A stretch of DNA of 64,000 nucleotides from Epiperipatus broadwayi (GCA_028023455.1 JAQFVV010012396.1:8906085-8970084), one strand, 5' to 3'. Positions 1 through 13,900 are shown, counted from the first letter of the stretch. Program-made: numbers and translations. Notes: a model not told the origin generated them from the letters alone.

Positions 1-23
1 AAATTTTTAAACAAGTCAGTACT

Positions 24-456
24 GGTGATGTGATGTGATGCACTGTGACTTCTCCTTAAACGGAGTCAGGAATCTCTCAGCAACTATGCCCAGAGAAACC
101 TGTTAGTCACTTTACCTCACCTTTCCATTCACCACCCTAAGTTCTCCCACATTCTGCTCCATCCCATTTCCACAACATGTTTGTTAACTCCATGGCCTTC
201 ATATTTAAATCCCCTTATCTTTTCCCAAACCCAACATAAAAAGCAATAACCCAATTTCTGTATAATCACTTTGTTCACATTTATTCTTCCATAACTTCCT
301 TATTTGTACCCTTTCTGCTTTCAAGCATTTACATTCAATTAACAGAGCCTAATATTTTCTATGCCTTCCATACACAATTTGCAGACTAAATCACCCATAT
401 TTTTACATTTATGTGTATATTTCCTTGTTGCTAAAGATGCTGTTAGAGCCTTGAAC
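24..456 (-). mobile_element. LINE 3' end, tandem copy 1
   Basis: This is the minus-strand 3' end of the same non-LTR element as the one at 7215-9516: C-terminal coding part, 3' UTR and a tail read as GTGATGTGATG on the plus strand. It is 5'-truncated inside the FKA codons ahead of the zinc-knuckle region, at exactly the same point as the next copy. Degraded, with no long frame. Confidence 0.8.
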
Positions 457-884
457 ATGTGATGTGAGGCACTGTGACTTCTCCTTAAACGGAGTCAGGA
501 ATCTCTCAGCAACTATGAAAGCCTGTTAACCACTTTACATTCCCTTTCTATTTCCCACCCTAAGTTTTCCCATAATCTGCTCCATGCCATTTCCACAACA
601 TAATCTTTATCAACTCTATGGCCTTTATATCTAAATCCCCCTTATCTTTTCCCAAACCTAACATAAAAACCAATAACCCACTTTCTGTATAATAACCTTG
701 TTCATATTTATTCTTCCATAACTGCCTTATTTGTACCCTTTCTGCTTTCAAGCATTTACATTCAATTAACAGATGCCTGATATTTTCTATGCCTTCCATA
801 CACAATTTGCAGACTAAATCACACATATTTTTACATTTATGTGTATATTCCCTTGTTGCTAAAGATCCCATTAGAGCTTTGAAC
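457..884 (-). pseudogene. LINE 3' end, tandem copy 2, with open C-terminal frame
   Basis: Same 3' segment as copy 1 with a period of about 429 bp. The minus-strand frame 886-560 stays open for 108 codons. It matches the end of the 687-residue ORF at 7326-9389, including the CKLC...H...C zinc knuckle (CX2CX8HX4C), the GLGKDKGDLDIK block and a near-identical last stretch. It is cut at the same codon as copy 1, so a tandem duplication is more likely than two independent insertions. Confidence 0.8.
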
Positions 885-1275
885 ATGTGATGTTGTGATG
901 TGATGCACTGTGACTTCTCCTTAAGCAGAGTCAGGAATCTCTCAGCAACTATGAAAGCCTGTTAACCACTTTACCTTCCCTTTCTATTTCCCACCCTAAG
1001 TTTTCCCATAATCTGCTCCATCCCATTTCCACAACATAATCCTTGTCAACTCTATGGCCTTTATATCTAAATCCCCCTTATCTTTTCCCAAACCTAGCAT
1101 AAAAATCAATAACCCACTTTCTGTATAATCACTTTGTTCACATTTATTCTTCCATAACTTCATTATTTCAAGCATTTATATTCAATTAACATATGTCTAA
1201 TATTTTCTGTCTTCCTTACACAATTTGCAGACTAAATTACCCATATTTTTCCATTTACATGTATATGCTCTTTTT
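885..1275 (-). mobile_element. LINE 3' end, tandem copy 3
   Basis: Third head-to-tail minus-strand copy, about 436 bp after the second. It again starts with the GTGATG-type tail and 3' UTR. It decays near 1260-1275. An internal deletion (around 1165) removes part of the coding match. Confidence 0.75.
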
Positions 1276-1404
1276 TATATGTATATTTCTCATACTGCCT
1301 ATAGCGCCATCTCTAAGTCAATGCATGATACAATGACAAGAACTAAAATATCTGGATAATGAATTACAACATGAAATGTGAGGGTATATTTCATATCTTA
1401 GCAG

Positions 1405-2340
1405 AAAATCTACAATGTAATAAAGTGCTAACATTAAATTTTGTTTTAAATTGTGCAGAATTGTTACTGACACATTTGAAATAATTTAAATTATGTGTGG
1501 CAGTGAAGCCATGAGTTGCAACAATGTCTTCAAGTGGTTTGCAAGATTTCATGACATTAGAGATAGCATTGTGATCAAGCAAATCAAAAACAATTGGAAA
1601 CAAAGGAAATGTGAAAAAAAATTGCTGAAATTGTTTGAACTGATTGATGTATCTGCCAAATTCTTTGAGGAATTCACTGGTATTGCCAAAACCACTATTA
1701 CATTTTAGTAGAAAATTTGAAAAAGAAATGTTACATTTTATGCCTCATTTGTTGACAATTGACCAAAAATATGCCAGTGTCAAGCACTATAAAGACATGC
1801 AAAGAACTGCACCTATGGATCTGGAATTTTATCATAAAAATGATGAGATATGATGTTTCCAGTATTAGATATCAACCAAATGCCAGAAAGTGGAATGGAA
1901 ATTGCCAAAAGAAAAGTCAAAAACATTGCTAATGCAAAAAAAAATTGAACAAAACATTGGTTCACTGGATTTTTTTTAATTCTAAAGGATTATTCATCAA
2001 GAATACATTCAAGAAAACCAGACAAATAATGCTAACTACTAATTGGGTATCTTGAATCATTTGTAGCCAAAAGTTTGCACAAGCAATTTAAATATCAAAA
2101 GCAAGACTTTTGGTCATTGTTGCATGATAACACAACACACACACACACCCCATGATTTTTTGGTTATTTCCAAAATTAAAATTGGCTATGAAAGGAGCAC
2201 ATCATGATTCAATTCAGGACATCCAGAAACTCACAACAAAATTACTACAAATGATTCCAATGGAAGATTTCATAGACTGTTTCAAACAGTTTTGTAATAG
2301 TTTCCACAACAAATTGAATAACAAAGAGACTTTTTGAATA
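1405..2340 (+). pseudogene. Mariner-family transposase relic
   Basis: Conceptual frames, broken by stops and frameshifts, spell the collinear parts of a Tc1/mariner (DD34D-type) transposase. These are an N-terminal helix-turn-helix stretch (IKFCFKL, DTFEII, GSEAMSCNNVFKWFARFHD, about 1433-1560), the central HQEYIQENQT segment (about 1992-2022), the WSLLHDN catalytic region (about 2110-2132) and a C-terminal FPKLKLAMKGAHHDSIQDIQ block (2167-2230). The proline-rich section between the catalytic Asp residues has become an (AC)n run near 2130-2151. Inactive. I did not find convincing terminal inverted repeats. Confidence 0.75.
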
Positions 2341-4794
2341 ATCAATAGTAAAAACAAAATCTAAGTAATGCCTTGTACTTTATTTCACATCATTTTTCTA
2401 CTGGCACACATTGCATATATATGTGATCATTAGTATTATGGTTTACTATAGTTCAATTCAAACCCTGTTAACTATCTTTTAATATTATATTTATTGTTTA
2501 TGTATAAAACTTACTTATTTTAATGCAAATGTTTAAACTGTACTATGTGAATTTTTTCTGACTTAAAAATAAATAAAATATTAGCAATGTCATATGATTT
2601 CTGTGGTCTATTATGCTTTCAAGAGTAATTCTCTTTACCTTACTTTTGAGGCAGCTACTGTAATTTTTCACAGTTATATAAATCTAACACTATATCAATT
2701 TCTATATATATATTTGGCTGAATTACTAGCTTGAATAGCTAAGGCAATAAAAAATGGTTGTTAAATGCATAAGCTCCAGCTTTGAAACATAAGTCCTTAC
2801 TGATTAAAATAAAGCCATAAAATCCACTAAGATGGCTTTAAAATAGGATGAAGAGAATTGCTCTTGGAATGAATATAATAACCAGAAAATTGAATAACAT
2901 ATTATCTACACAATTTATATAATAATTACAGACCTCAAAACCAATTAATTTTTATTTTCCTAAGCACTTCTTTTATTCGCTCACCTCTTTAGATCTTTTT
3001 CTATTTGATATTCAAAATATATAGCTGTTAAACTTATTTAATTGTAATATTAAATAAAGATTATATTAATTAACACAAAATGTTGACCTGGATAATAAAA
3101 TAATTAAATTAGGCATACTTTCAAATTTTTTTTTTGCATGAATGATTATTATATTAAAATTTTATAAACATTATAGTATTACATTATTACAAGTCTAATT
3201 ATTACATTCAGTCTGTTGATTCATTAGTTTTGTCAGGCTGTATAATTTTAACGTTAAAATTGTCTTATCTATTATAAATACTGAGAAAAGTTTGCCTTTT
3301 CTTGTCACTTCTTTAAATAATTTTAAATATTTGTGAGTATTAAAATTAAAACAGAAACCATACCAAATTTGTTTTTTAATTTAAAAAAATATAATAATTT
3401 TTTTAAATTAGTTTTCTTTTGTTTATATCAATAAATTAAGGAGAATGAGAATCTTATCATTATAATACATTTTTGAAATGTTTTCAGTTCATTAATAAAT
3501 GATTTTTTTCAGAATACATGTACACTTGGAAAATAGTATCTATTAATAAAATATAGTTATTGGTCTCAGAAAAAACATATTATATTATTATTATAGATTC
3601 AACAATACTCTAAGTAAAAATACAGAAAAAAAAATTTATTCTAAGAACTATATTAAATACATTAAAACGTAAAAAACTTAAAAAAATTATTATTAGTATA
3701 ATTTATACATATGTCACAATGAAGATTTTTGTGGATGAAAGATGTAAACAGTTTCGAGTCTGTTCATATATATGACTGCATGATATTTGTATTATAGGAT
3801 CAATATTTCAGTTCAATCCACCTGCCATCATCTGGGTAAGTGATTCAGTAGTTGTAATTAGAGATACTGCTAACAGAAAACAAACTAGAGATTACCTATA
3901 ATGTGATTTGGATGCTGATTATTACATCTAATATGTCAAACCTTTTAGAATAAATTAAACTTCTAAAATAATTTAGTACTGGATGAAATATTGATTAAAT
4001 CATGCAATCTATGCACTATTTTCTGTTACCTGCAATTCTAGCAGTGGACACAGCCATTATTAATTAGACAATGACAACTAATATTCAGCCAAAATAAATG
4101 TTACATACAATGTTAATAACAACAATTCACAAATATGGATTATCCAAAAACTGTGTTTACATATATAGTGAATTCTTGATCCATCATTTTCTAAGAGACC
4201 AGAAACATTAAGGTAAGTAAAAACAATAGAAAGCATGTTATTAAAAATTATTAGATAAAAAATTTAATGAGTGATCACTGAAATTCGATATACATAAAAT
4301 ATAATGTAACTATTAGTTCAAAGTACAACTCAGATAATATAAAACATTACAATGTATATATGTTTTAAAAATTGGAAATAAATATGGATAGTCATTAGAT
4401 TTTTTAAAAATAAATGTAATCATATAATCAGTAACTTACTGTAAAAAAACTGACATTTATTTGTTTATGATACATTTTACCACTTCAATTATCTCTCACA
4501 ATGTTAAGTTGAAACAACAAAAACTTTTTTAAAAACTTTTAACAAAATCTTTTCTAAAGTAAAAAAAGTACAGAAACCATTATTGCTCTGAATATATATA
4601 TAAATAAGAATTAATTAAAATAATATATGCTGTTATTATTTTTTTTATTAATTTAAAAATGTTAATTGAAATTAAAAAACTATCCATGTGAATGATGGAT
4701 ACTGATTAACAGTAAATGCATAATCTGATAAGAGTTCATTTAATATACATGTCATTTTAGATTAAACAGCTCCAAAAATAATTCATACTCTTTA
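2341..4794. other. AT-rich stretch downstream of FBXL6, no gene seen
   Basis: About 2.4 kb of very AT-rich sequence with short A/T runs and no coding signal or family I recognise. It includes the 3' UTR of the minus-strand FBXL6 gene just below 4795; its end cannot be fixed by eye. Confidence 0.5.
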
Positions 4795-4942
4795 TTATAG
4801 TGCTTGTATTGTCCCTTTCATAATATCATTTTTTAATTTTTTTATATCCTCTTCTTGATATTTGCGTTTTATTCCACGAGGTAAATATCGACATGAGCTA
4901 AGATTAAGACATGTCAAATTAGGAGAGTTTTCCAATAAAGCC
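4795..4942 (-). CDS. FBXL6: FBXL6 terminal exon with stop
   Basis: Acceptor ATTTTAG at 4943-4949. The exon encodes ALLENSPNLTCLNLSSC, RYLPRGIKRKYQ and a lysine/glutamate-rich tail, then TAA at 4797-4795. The LPRGxKR block followed by a charged helix is the conserved end of FBXL6 as I remember it. An AATAAA hexamer (minus strand, 4796-4791) overlaps the stop codon; a real polyadenylation site could also be further downstream. Confidence 0.82.
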
Positions 4943-7900
4943 CTAAAATGAAAAAGAAAATTGTTTTACTTTCATAATTTATTTGTACTAACATATCACA
5001 TGATTATTTGATGAGAAGCTATATATATATAATACTATATAAAATTAACTACTTTGATTATATCAAATATAGGAAGTTTCCCAACAAATAATCGTAAACA
5101 ATCTTCTTTTATTCATGCAAATATTCAAACATATTATTTAAAATAATCAATTTTTTAATAATTATTGATAGTTGCAGATCTTTATCTTGATGGTGCATAA
5201 TTTCACAACAAAAGAGATAATAGTTTAATAAGATTTCTGATATTTTCCATAAATGTGTGTAAAATATTACTGCCTATTTCATTGCTCGTAATCATTAATA
5301 GCTAATTATTCATAACTATGCTCATTTTAATTCCAGAAGAAGAAAAAAACTAAAATAGAAGACAAACAATAACTTAATTATGGGTTTTGCAAATGATTAT
5401 ATTTATCAATCTGTGAACACATTACATCTGCACATATAGTATGGCTGTACTTTAAACTATTCGATATCTTGCAATTCTATTTTTTAACTTCTGCAATGAC
5501 TTTATGTTTTTGAAAGCCTTTGACGTTTTTTCCTAATCGAAGCTTTCCATTGTATTCTAGCTTCACAAAGAAAACAATCAATAAATATTTCAATATTTTT
5601 AAAAATTTTATAACGTAAAATCCATTGCTTTCATGAAAATCATATTCAAGTCTGTTAGCATTAATTTACAATTTATCCAAACCTCGAACACTTTTTAGCA
5701 AAAACCTTTTATTGTATATATATACTTACACCTATGTTTCGACTGTCCTGCAGTCTTCTTCAGAGCTATGATATAATGAACAAAATAAAATACATAACTA
5801 TAAAAATAATGTAAACAATAAAGAACTAAAAACAACATAAAATATATAACAAAACCTAATATTTTTATGGTATTATTTATGTAGTTATGTAGGTGTATAT
5901 CTATATATACAATAAAAGATTTTTGCTAAAAAGTGGTTTGAATAAATTGTATTTATATAAGTTTTGATAATAACATTAATTTACCTATTATGTTCAATTC
6001 AATGAAGACTGCCTCTACAATCGTGGATTCAATAGCATCACATTCAGTGAACTGAAGAAAGACCATACTGATTGATCACATGATTTTCCATTATATTTTT
6101 AATCTTATGAAATATAAATGAAATGTTTGCAATGTTTTTATGCTAAGTTGATAGGCGATTCATATCTCACTTCTATCCAAAATATATGCTTAACGTTTAA
6201 TAAATTTATCATGATATTTTAGAAAATTATTCGGTTAATATTGATATCTGATAGCTAATTAATTCCATAATTCACACAATAGATCCATGTTTTTAAATAA
6301 TGATTAATAGATTCAATAACAATAATAAAGACCATTGTAATAACCATTACTATTTTCTCAAGTCCATTTATTTATGGAAATGCGGATTTAGTTTACACTA
6401 ATTTTCATTTACTAAATAAATTCATAGTTGGTTATCTAATTTAAAAGTCCAAATATTTTTAGCTTTTACATAATAGTAACTTTAAATGTTAAAAAATTAG
6501 GTTGACACAATGAATATTTTAATTTTCAGATTTTTTTTTCCGATGATAAAAGAAGATAGTATATGGTACATCATTTCCATTCCTCAAACAAGTCTGGCTT
6601 GAAAAATTATAAAATCTAATAAATGTTTAAAAGATTTCTTGTCACTAATTTTCAAAGTGCAATTATCATCAGATGTATAATGGAATGAATATTTCAGATG
6701 CTTGAAAAACATTAGTTTATTCATGGATCTATTAACCAAAATAGGTTTTTTGTGAATTTTAAGTTTTTACTTATAGAGACATATATTTATATATTATTAA
6801 ATACAAATTACACAAATATATCTCTAAATATGTTAGAGATTAATGAAATAATACTTAGAAAAATGACTTTTGCATTAACCACTCTCTCCATACAGTAGAG
6901 CCACTCAGTGCAAGTCATAGTAATCAATGGATAATAGAAGATTTATGCATCAAAATCCTTATCTAATGTTTACTCATCCAATATCCTTAGACTAGTTTCT
7001 GTCTTGTGGCCTTCGTCAGTGAGAAGCCTTAGATCTGAAAACACTGCACCTACATCTAATGCAACCCTCCAGCAGCCACTTCTCATTGATGAAAGCTCAA
7101 GCTAGAAACTAGTCTGGGGATATTGGATAAGTAAGCACTAGATAGATTTTGATACACAAACCTTCTAGCATCTATTGATTACTATGTCTTGCACTAGGTG
7201 GCACTACTGTATGGAATTATATTAAAAGGAGAAATGTAGGGGAGAGAGAGTTAGTATTACTAGATGATGAGGGAACTGAGTGTAGTTCTAGAGAAGATTT
7301 AGAGAGAATCTTAAATAGTTATGTAATGAATATAGAAAAGATGTTAAATGTGAATGATAGAATATTAGAAAATATGAAAGAATATAGTAATGAGAATATT
7401 AGTTTTTCAGAAAATGAACTAAATGAGGTAAGGAAGAAATTGAAAAGTGGGAAGGCAAGAGGTTTAGATGGATGGGCAGCAGAGATGGTAATGAATTTAG
7501 GATATAGGGCAAAAGTAAAGTTATTATCCTGTTTTAATAAAATGGCACAGAATAGAGTTTTCCCAAGTAGTTGGAGTAATACAAGAGTAAGGTTATTATT
7601 TAAAGGAAAGGGTAAGGATCATAGAAAGTTGAATAATTATAGACCGATAGCGGTAACATCAGTTTTATATAAAGTTTTCTCGTATATGGTAGCTAGTAAA
7701 GTTGTAAAATGGATGGAAGGGAATAATGTAGTGGGTGAAATGCAAGGAGGTTTTAGATTAGATAGGCGTATAGGAGATAGTTTATTTGTAGTTACACAAC
7801 TTATGGATATGAGTAGGAATGCAGATAAACAGTTATATATGAGTTTTATAGATATAGAGAAGGCATATGATAGAGTAAATAGAAATAGATTATGGATAAG

Positions 7901-10900
7901 TTTAGCAAATTTGGGAATGGATGAAGCTTTAATAGATATTATTAAGAAATTATATGAAAATAATTATTATATATATCAATTAGAGAATATAGAATCAATT
8001 AAAGTTAAAAATGGTGTGGGACTAAGGCAAGGATGCCCTATGTCACCTATTTTGTTTGTGTTGTATTTGAGTGAAATGGAAAGAGCAATAGAAAGATTAG
8101 GAAGAGGGATAGAGATACCGTTAATAGGTAGTAAGGGAGTATATATTTTGTCAGGTCTTTTTTTTGCAGATGATATATTTTTGTGTGCAGAAAAAAGAGA
8201 AGATATGGAAGTTATGTTGAGGACATGTGCAAGGATGGGTAAAGAGATGGGGATTAAATTTAGTGAAGAAAAATCAAATATAATGATGGTTAATACTGAG
8301 GAAAGAGAAGATGTAGAATTTTTATTGGGAGATATTAAGTTAAGTGTGGTGAATAGATATAGTTATTTGGGAATTATTTTAAGTAATCAGAAAAATTATT
8401 TGGATGAATGGGAGAAAAAAATGATAAATGAAGCAAAGAAAAGAAAGGGATTGATAAAGAAATTAACAGTATTTTCATATAATAAATATGATGTAGCTAG
8501 AATTATATGGAAAGGAGTTGCAGTAGCAGGGTTAACATATGGTAATGATGCATTATATGTTAGTAAAAAGATATTAGATTATTTAGAAAAAACTCAAAGG
8601 GAAGTAGGAAGACATGCATTGGATGCAGAAGTATGGACAGCAAGGGAGGCAATTCAAGGAGAAATGGGATGGTCAAGTTTTCATATGAGAGATGCAAAAA
8701 GTAAAATGAAAATGTTTGGTAGATTGCAGTTTATGGATAATAAACGAATAGCTAAAATAGTATTTAATTGGGTTATGAGTAAAGGGCAGGTAACAAGATG
8801 GGTGAGAAAGGTAATGCGCTATGCAAAAGATTTGGATAAAGAATTTATATCAGTATATTTGTACAAAAGATGGGATGATTGTGTTAAGAGGATTATTGAG
8901 TGTTATAGTAGTAAGGAATGGGATAAAAGAATAAATTTATTAATAAAGACTAGGGAGTTAGAGAGATGGAGAAATAGTATGGAGAGTAAAAAGAGTTTAA
9001 ATATATATAGAAATAAACAGAATATTAGGTGTGAGTTAATATATGATAATAGTAAGGAAAGTAGTTTATTGTTTAAGGCTCGAACGGGATCTTTAGCTAC
9101 AAAAGAATATACATGTAAATGGAAAAATATGGGTGATTTATTTTGTAAATTATGTAAGGAAGGAATTGAAAATATTAGGCATTTGTTAATTGAATGTAAA
9201 TGTTTGAAAACAGAAAGGGTACATATAATGAAGTTGTGGAAAAATAAATATGAAAAGAGTGATTATACAGAAAGTGAATTATTGGTTTTTATGCTAGGTT
9301 TGGGAAAAGATAAAGGGGATTTAGATATAAAGGTTATAGAGTTGACAAAAATTATGTTGTGGAAATGGGATAGAGCAGATTATGGGTAAATTTAGAGTGG
9401 GGAATGTAAAAGAAAGTGGCTAACAGGTTTATCTGGGCTTAATTGCTGAGATATTCTTGACTTCGTTTAAGGAGAAGCCATAATACATCACATCACATCA
9501 CATCACATTACTGTTTTATGACTTGTATAAGCGTAAGAAATGGTGATCATGTGATGTTTTAGGGGTGTAACATCAATTCTGGCCAGATTCAAGAATATTT
9601 AGTTTAAAATCACTGTTCGTCTTTGCAATATAAAGCCTCTTATTTTCATAAATTTAATAAAAAATTTCTAAATCAACACAATTCAAGTTGTACTATTTCA
9701 TATATAATAATAGTTATCTCCAAAATGATTGCCATAATGTATAATATTGAATGCACAAAAAACATCAACATTGCATTTATTATCTTCAACTAATAAATAA
9801 TTTCTCATAATTCAGTGTCCTCATATTAGACTGGCTGCTTTCATAATTTGTTGACTTTAACCAGTTCATCAAGATGAAATACATATGATTATATGTACCA
9901 GGTAGCTAATGATTACCAAATCTATGACCTACAATGGCAGGAGTGAAGAATTTCATAAAGCTTCTGGTTCGAATCTAATTTTTTTTTATAATGTTACTAG
10001 TTAGTCTTTTAAAAAAATCTTATGCTAAATAAATAAATAAACAAACTGATTTCTTGAAAATTAATTGTCTTAACTAGTCTAACATATCATACCATTTACA
10101 CCTTTCTTAAACACTTTATCAATACTTTCATTTATATCAAACTAACAGTTTAGACAGTCCTGCAAGTTTGATATAAATAAAAGTATTGATAAAGTGTTTA
10201 AGAAAGGTGTAAATGGTTATATTACTTAACCAGTTTAATTGTATATTTCAGGATTCCCTATAAAAATGAAAGGTTAAATTTTTTCTGACCACAATTATTG
10301 TACAGATGATTTTCTCAATAGATAATAATAAGCCATAAGCTTCAAATTTTTAATATATTCACACACTATTATTTGACATGGTACAGATTTTCTTAAAACT
10401 CATTTACATAATTCACAAAGTAATATTATGAATGAATTCTAAATCATTATCCTTTGAAAATAAAAATCAAGCAGAATAAAGTTCCTATGTGGGAACTTTA
10501 TATATATATATAATAGAGTAATGTAAATATCATTATATAACATGATTATAAAAAAATAAATATTTGTAATAATACAGAAAAGCTTTTTTTGACACAATTT
10601 TATCTTTTCAATGTTAAGCATCTGCTTTAACCATTAATATATATTACTGCATATAGAGTGACAGTTTATTATTTTATAATAGAAAAATAACTACAACAGT
10701 AAATAAATAAAATAAAATATGAATAAAAATACAACTATGATACAGCAATCCAAAAAAGAGTGAAATAAATTAATTATAAACATAACAAATTCATAGTATG
10801 GCTAAAAATATACTTTATACAACTTTATATATACTATCTTATTGTATAATTTTCCATTCATTTTTGATTGAACAATTATTAATTAAATTTATTGAAGTTT

Positions 10901-13900
10901 TATATATATTCACACAATTATCTTTGTTATAAACCAAAATAATGTTTCATATATTTGTCTCTTTGAATCTACAATGTAATTTAAAGGTTTAATATTTTTT
11001 ATAGCATCTATTTTATATCCATATTAATTAATTAGTGTACAAAGCAGGCTTATCATCTCTTCTATTAATTTGTCAGTTATATTATTTTGCTCTTTCATCT
11101 AACTCTTTTCCTACATATCTGTAGTAAATCATATTATAAATATCAATTAATTTTATATACAATTCCTTTTGGTACTTTGGTATTAGTTCTACTATGATGT
11201 ATTACTCTTAAGTTTGCAATGTTTAAGATAATGTCTCCAAGTAATGTGCAGACAAACATAATCGATAAAATTTGTCCGCAGATACTGAGGTGTTATTTTA
11301 AACATATGTAAACTTAGAATATATTATAGCATGTGTAATTAAAAAAATAATAATTATGGAAAAAAGTAAAAAGATATTAAAAAATTGGTACTTTGCTATT
11401 AGTCCTGCTATGACATATTACTCCAATTACATATTTCTCTACATTTGTGATGTTTAAGATAATGTCTCCAAATAATGTGCTGACAAACTTAATCGATAAA
11501 ATTTTTCTGCAGATACCATGGATATCGCAAACTTAAAATACATTATAGCATATGTAATATAAAAAAATAATAGAGACATAAACAGCAAAAAGACATTAAA
11601 AGATTAAATAAACAGGGACATTTATTGTGTATTTATTGGATGACACTGTGTTGCCAAAAACATCTCCCTCCCTGCATACTGTGGCGCTTTGCGCCATCAT
11701 AAGTAGCATGTTCAATCTAAAACAAAAATGACGAACTATAACTTTAAGGTAATATTTTAAAAATTACTTCAAAAGAAAAACAAATATTTCTGGCTGTAAA
11801 AAAAAAAAATAACAAATATTTAAGATTTTAAAACATTTAGCAAAAATAAATAAACAATAAATATAACAACATTTAACTAGAAATGTAATTTCAAATTTAA
11901 AAAAAATTACTTACAAATGACAAGAATCATTGTGGTTGACTGAACTGTGTAATGTGTTTTAGAATGAAAAAAATCTCAGTGAAAGGATCACATTGTTAGC
12001 ACGGACATGATAGCTTAAAAGACAACGATAGCACAAAATCTCACAGGTAGCATACGTCATAGCGGGACTAATACCAAAATATCTTCCTTTTTTATATCTT
12101 TTATTTTATAATGACATATTAATTTTTCCAGATTTCTATTATTTGACAACTTAATATTTATATATTTATCAATATAACTTTTGTTTTATATTAATAAATT
12201 TTAGGATATGAAAATTTTATCTATTTTTTATTTGAATTATCATTATTATAATAATTATAATCATTTTGCGTAGAAATATTTAATATAAATTTTTTACAAT
12301 TAAAAAATATATTTTAAGGACTATATCCATAATCTTTATATAATTCAATAAACTGTTTCATTTGTAAATTAGCTATATTTTTATCTGTATTATATTTATT
12401 ATTTCTATACTTAAAATTTTTAATAACTACCATCTTTTGTATCCATGCTTTATGTTTCTTAATTTATCTTCTTTAATGAAATGTTTTAATATAATTCTTT
12501 GATCATTATCTATGCAAATTTCTACATCTAAATATTTAATTTTATCTTCAAACTCTACTTTTGTAAAATTTATATTATATATAGTTATTATTAAAATCAT
12601 TATAAATATTATTCATTGTTCTTTTATTAAAATATTATCTACATATCTAGGATAACATATTATTTCTTGGCATTATTCTTTTTTTAATTTTAACACTTTC
12701 TAATTCATTTATAAATATTGATGACATTAACTCATTAATTGCATCACCCATAACCTGTCCTTTGTGTTTATTTCAAAATTTATTGTGGTATTTAAGATAT
12801 AAAACTATTATGTACAGATGTTAAACTTTCATCTATAGTATTTAATGTATATATGTCATTTGTTTTTTATTGATATTTGTATACTTTTAACTCTTAAAAT
12901 ACTTGGATATATTTTTTCTATATCTATTACAAAAATACTTTAGTTTCTATTCAAATATATTAATTTGTTTATATTACTATTTGCATTTTTTATACAAAAT
13001 TATTCATATCCTATAATATTTGCTATCTATTTATTTAAATATTTACAGAATTTCTATAAAATAAAATCACTAAAATTAAATAATAATCTCATTAAATTAT
13101 TATCTTTATGAATTTTATCTTTAGTAAAAAAATCAATTTCATAAAAAGAATATAATAATTTGTTTGATTTATATTTATGATTTTATAATCTTTCATTTTA
13201 TTAAGCAATTTTATATACTTGTAGTAGTAGGGTCTTTTGATAATTTATTATATCCTTTTTTTTTTAAATTTCATATTCTAGTCTATTTATATAATCATTA
13301 GAATACTTAATAACAAATTTAATCCTTTTATATTCTTTACATTTAAACCACTAAACATCACATGATCACCATCTCTTATACTAACACATAATTGTTATAA
13401 ACAAAGGCAAAATTCTCCATACAGTAGTGCCACCCTGTGCCAACCAGAGTAATCAATGGATGCCAGAAAACTTGTGCATAAAATCCCTATCTAGTGCCTA
13501 CTCATCCAATATCCCCAGACTAGTTTCTGTCTTGTGGCCATCATCAGTGAGGAGCCTTGGATCTGAGAGCACTGCACCTAGATCTTAGGATCTAATGCAA
13601 CCCTCCAACAGCCACCTTTTAACTCTACTTTACTACAAAACTATGAGAATGAAATTGAAAACACAATAATATTTTCAATCTAAGCTCAATAGCTTATATA
13701 GTCATATGGGTCTGAACTCAATTCAGCACCCATACATTACTGTATGGAGAGTTTTGCCTTTGTTTACAACAATTATGTCCTAGTATAAGAGATGGTGATC
13801 ATGTGATGTTTAGTGGTTTAACACCAATCCTGCCTAATAGGATAGTGGTGGCTATGGTTGTTTAAAATCCAAAGACACCAAAATGTATGGGTGCTGAATT

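Larger units (their letters stand above)
6884..7214. mobile_element. Hammerhead-bearing element (family 1), left part, split by LINE
   Basis: The inverted-repeat copy begins with the family's CTCTCCATACAGTAG motif. It carries a minus-strand ribozyme at 6976-7034 and a shorter plus-strand one at 7080-7128, then runs to GGCACTACTGTATGGA, where the LINE starts. The missing right end (TAAGAAATGGTGATCATGTG motif) reappears after the LINE tail at about 9517-9590, so the LINE landed inside this element. No clear target duplication remains for the outer element. Confidence 0.75.
7215..9516 (+). mobile_element. Non-LTR retrotransposon (LINE), 5'-truncated, young
   Basis: It starts abruptly inside the ribozyme element. 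The reading frame is open from the junction (WNYIKRR...) into the ORF starting at 7326, so the upstream part, including the expected AP endonuclease, was lost by 5' truncation. It ends in a 3' UTR and a CATCA-type simple tail at about 9484-9510. Related truncated copies are at 24-1275 and 20865-22435, both on the minus strand. Confidence 0.85.

Noticed and set aside
9930-9990. Genuine tRNA gene
   Set aside because: A B-box-like string is present but no acceptor or anticodon stems can be formed.
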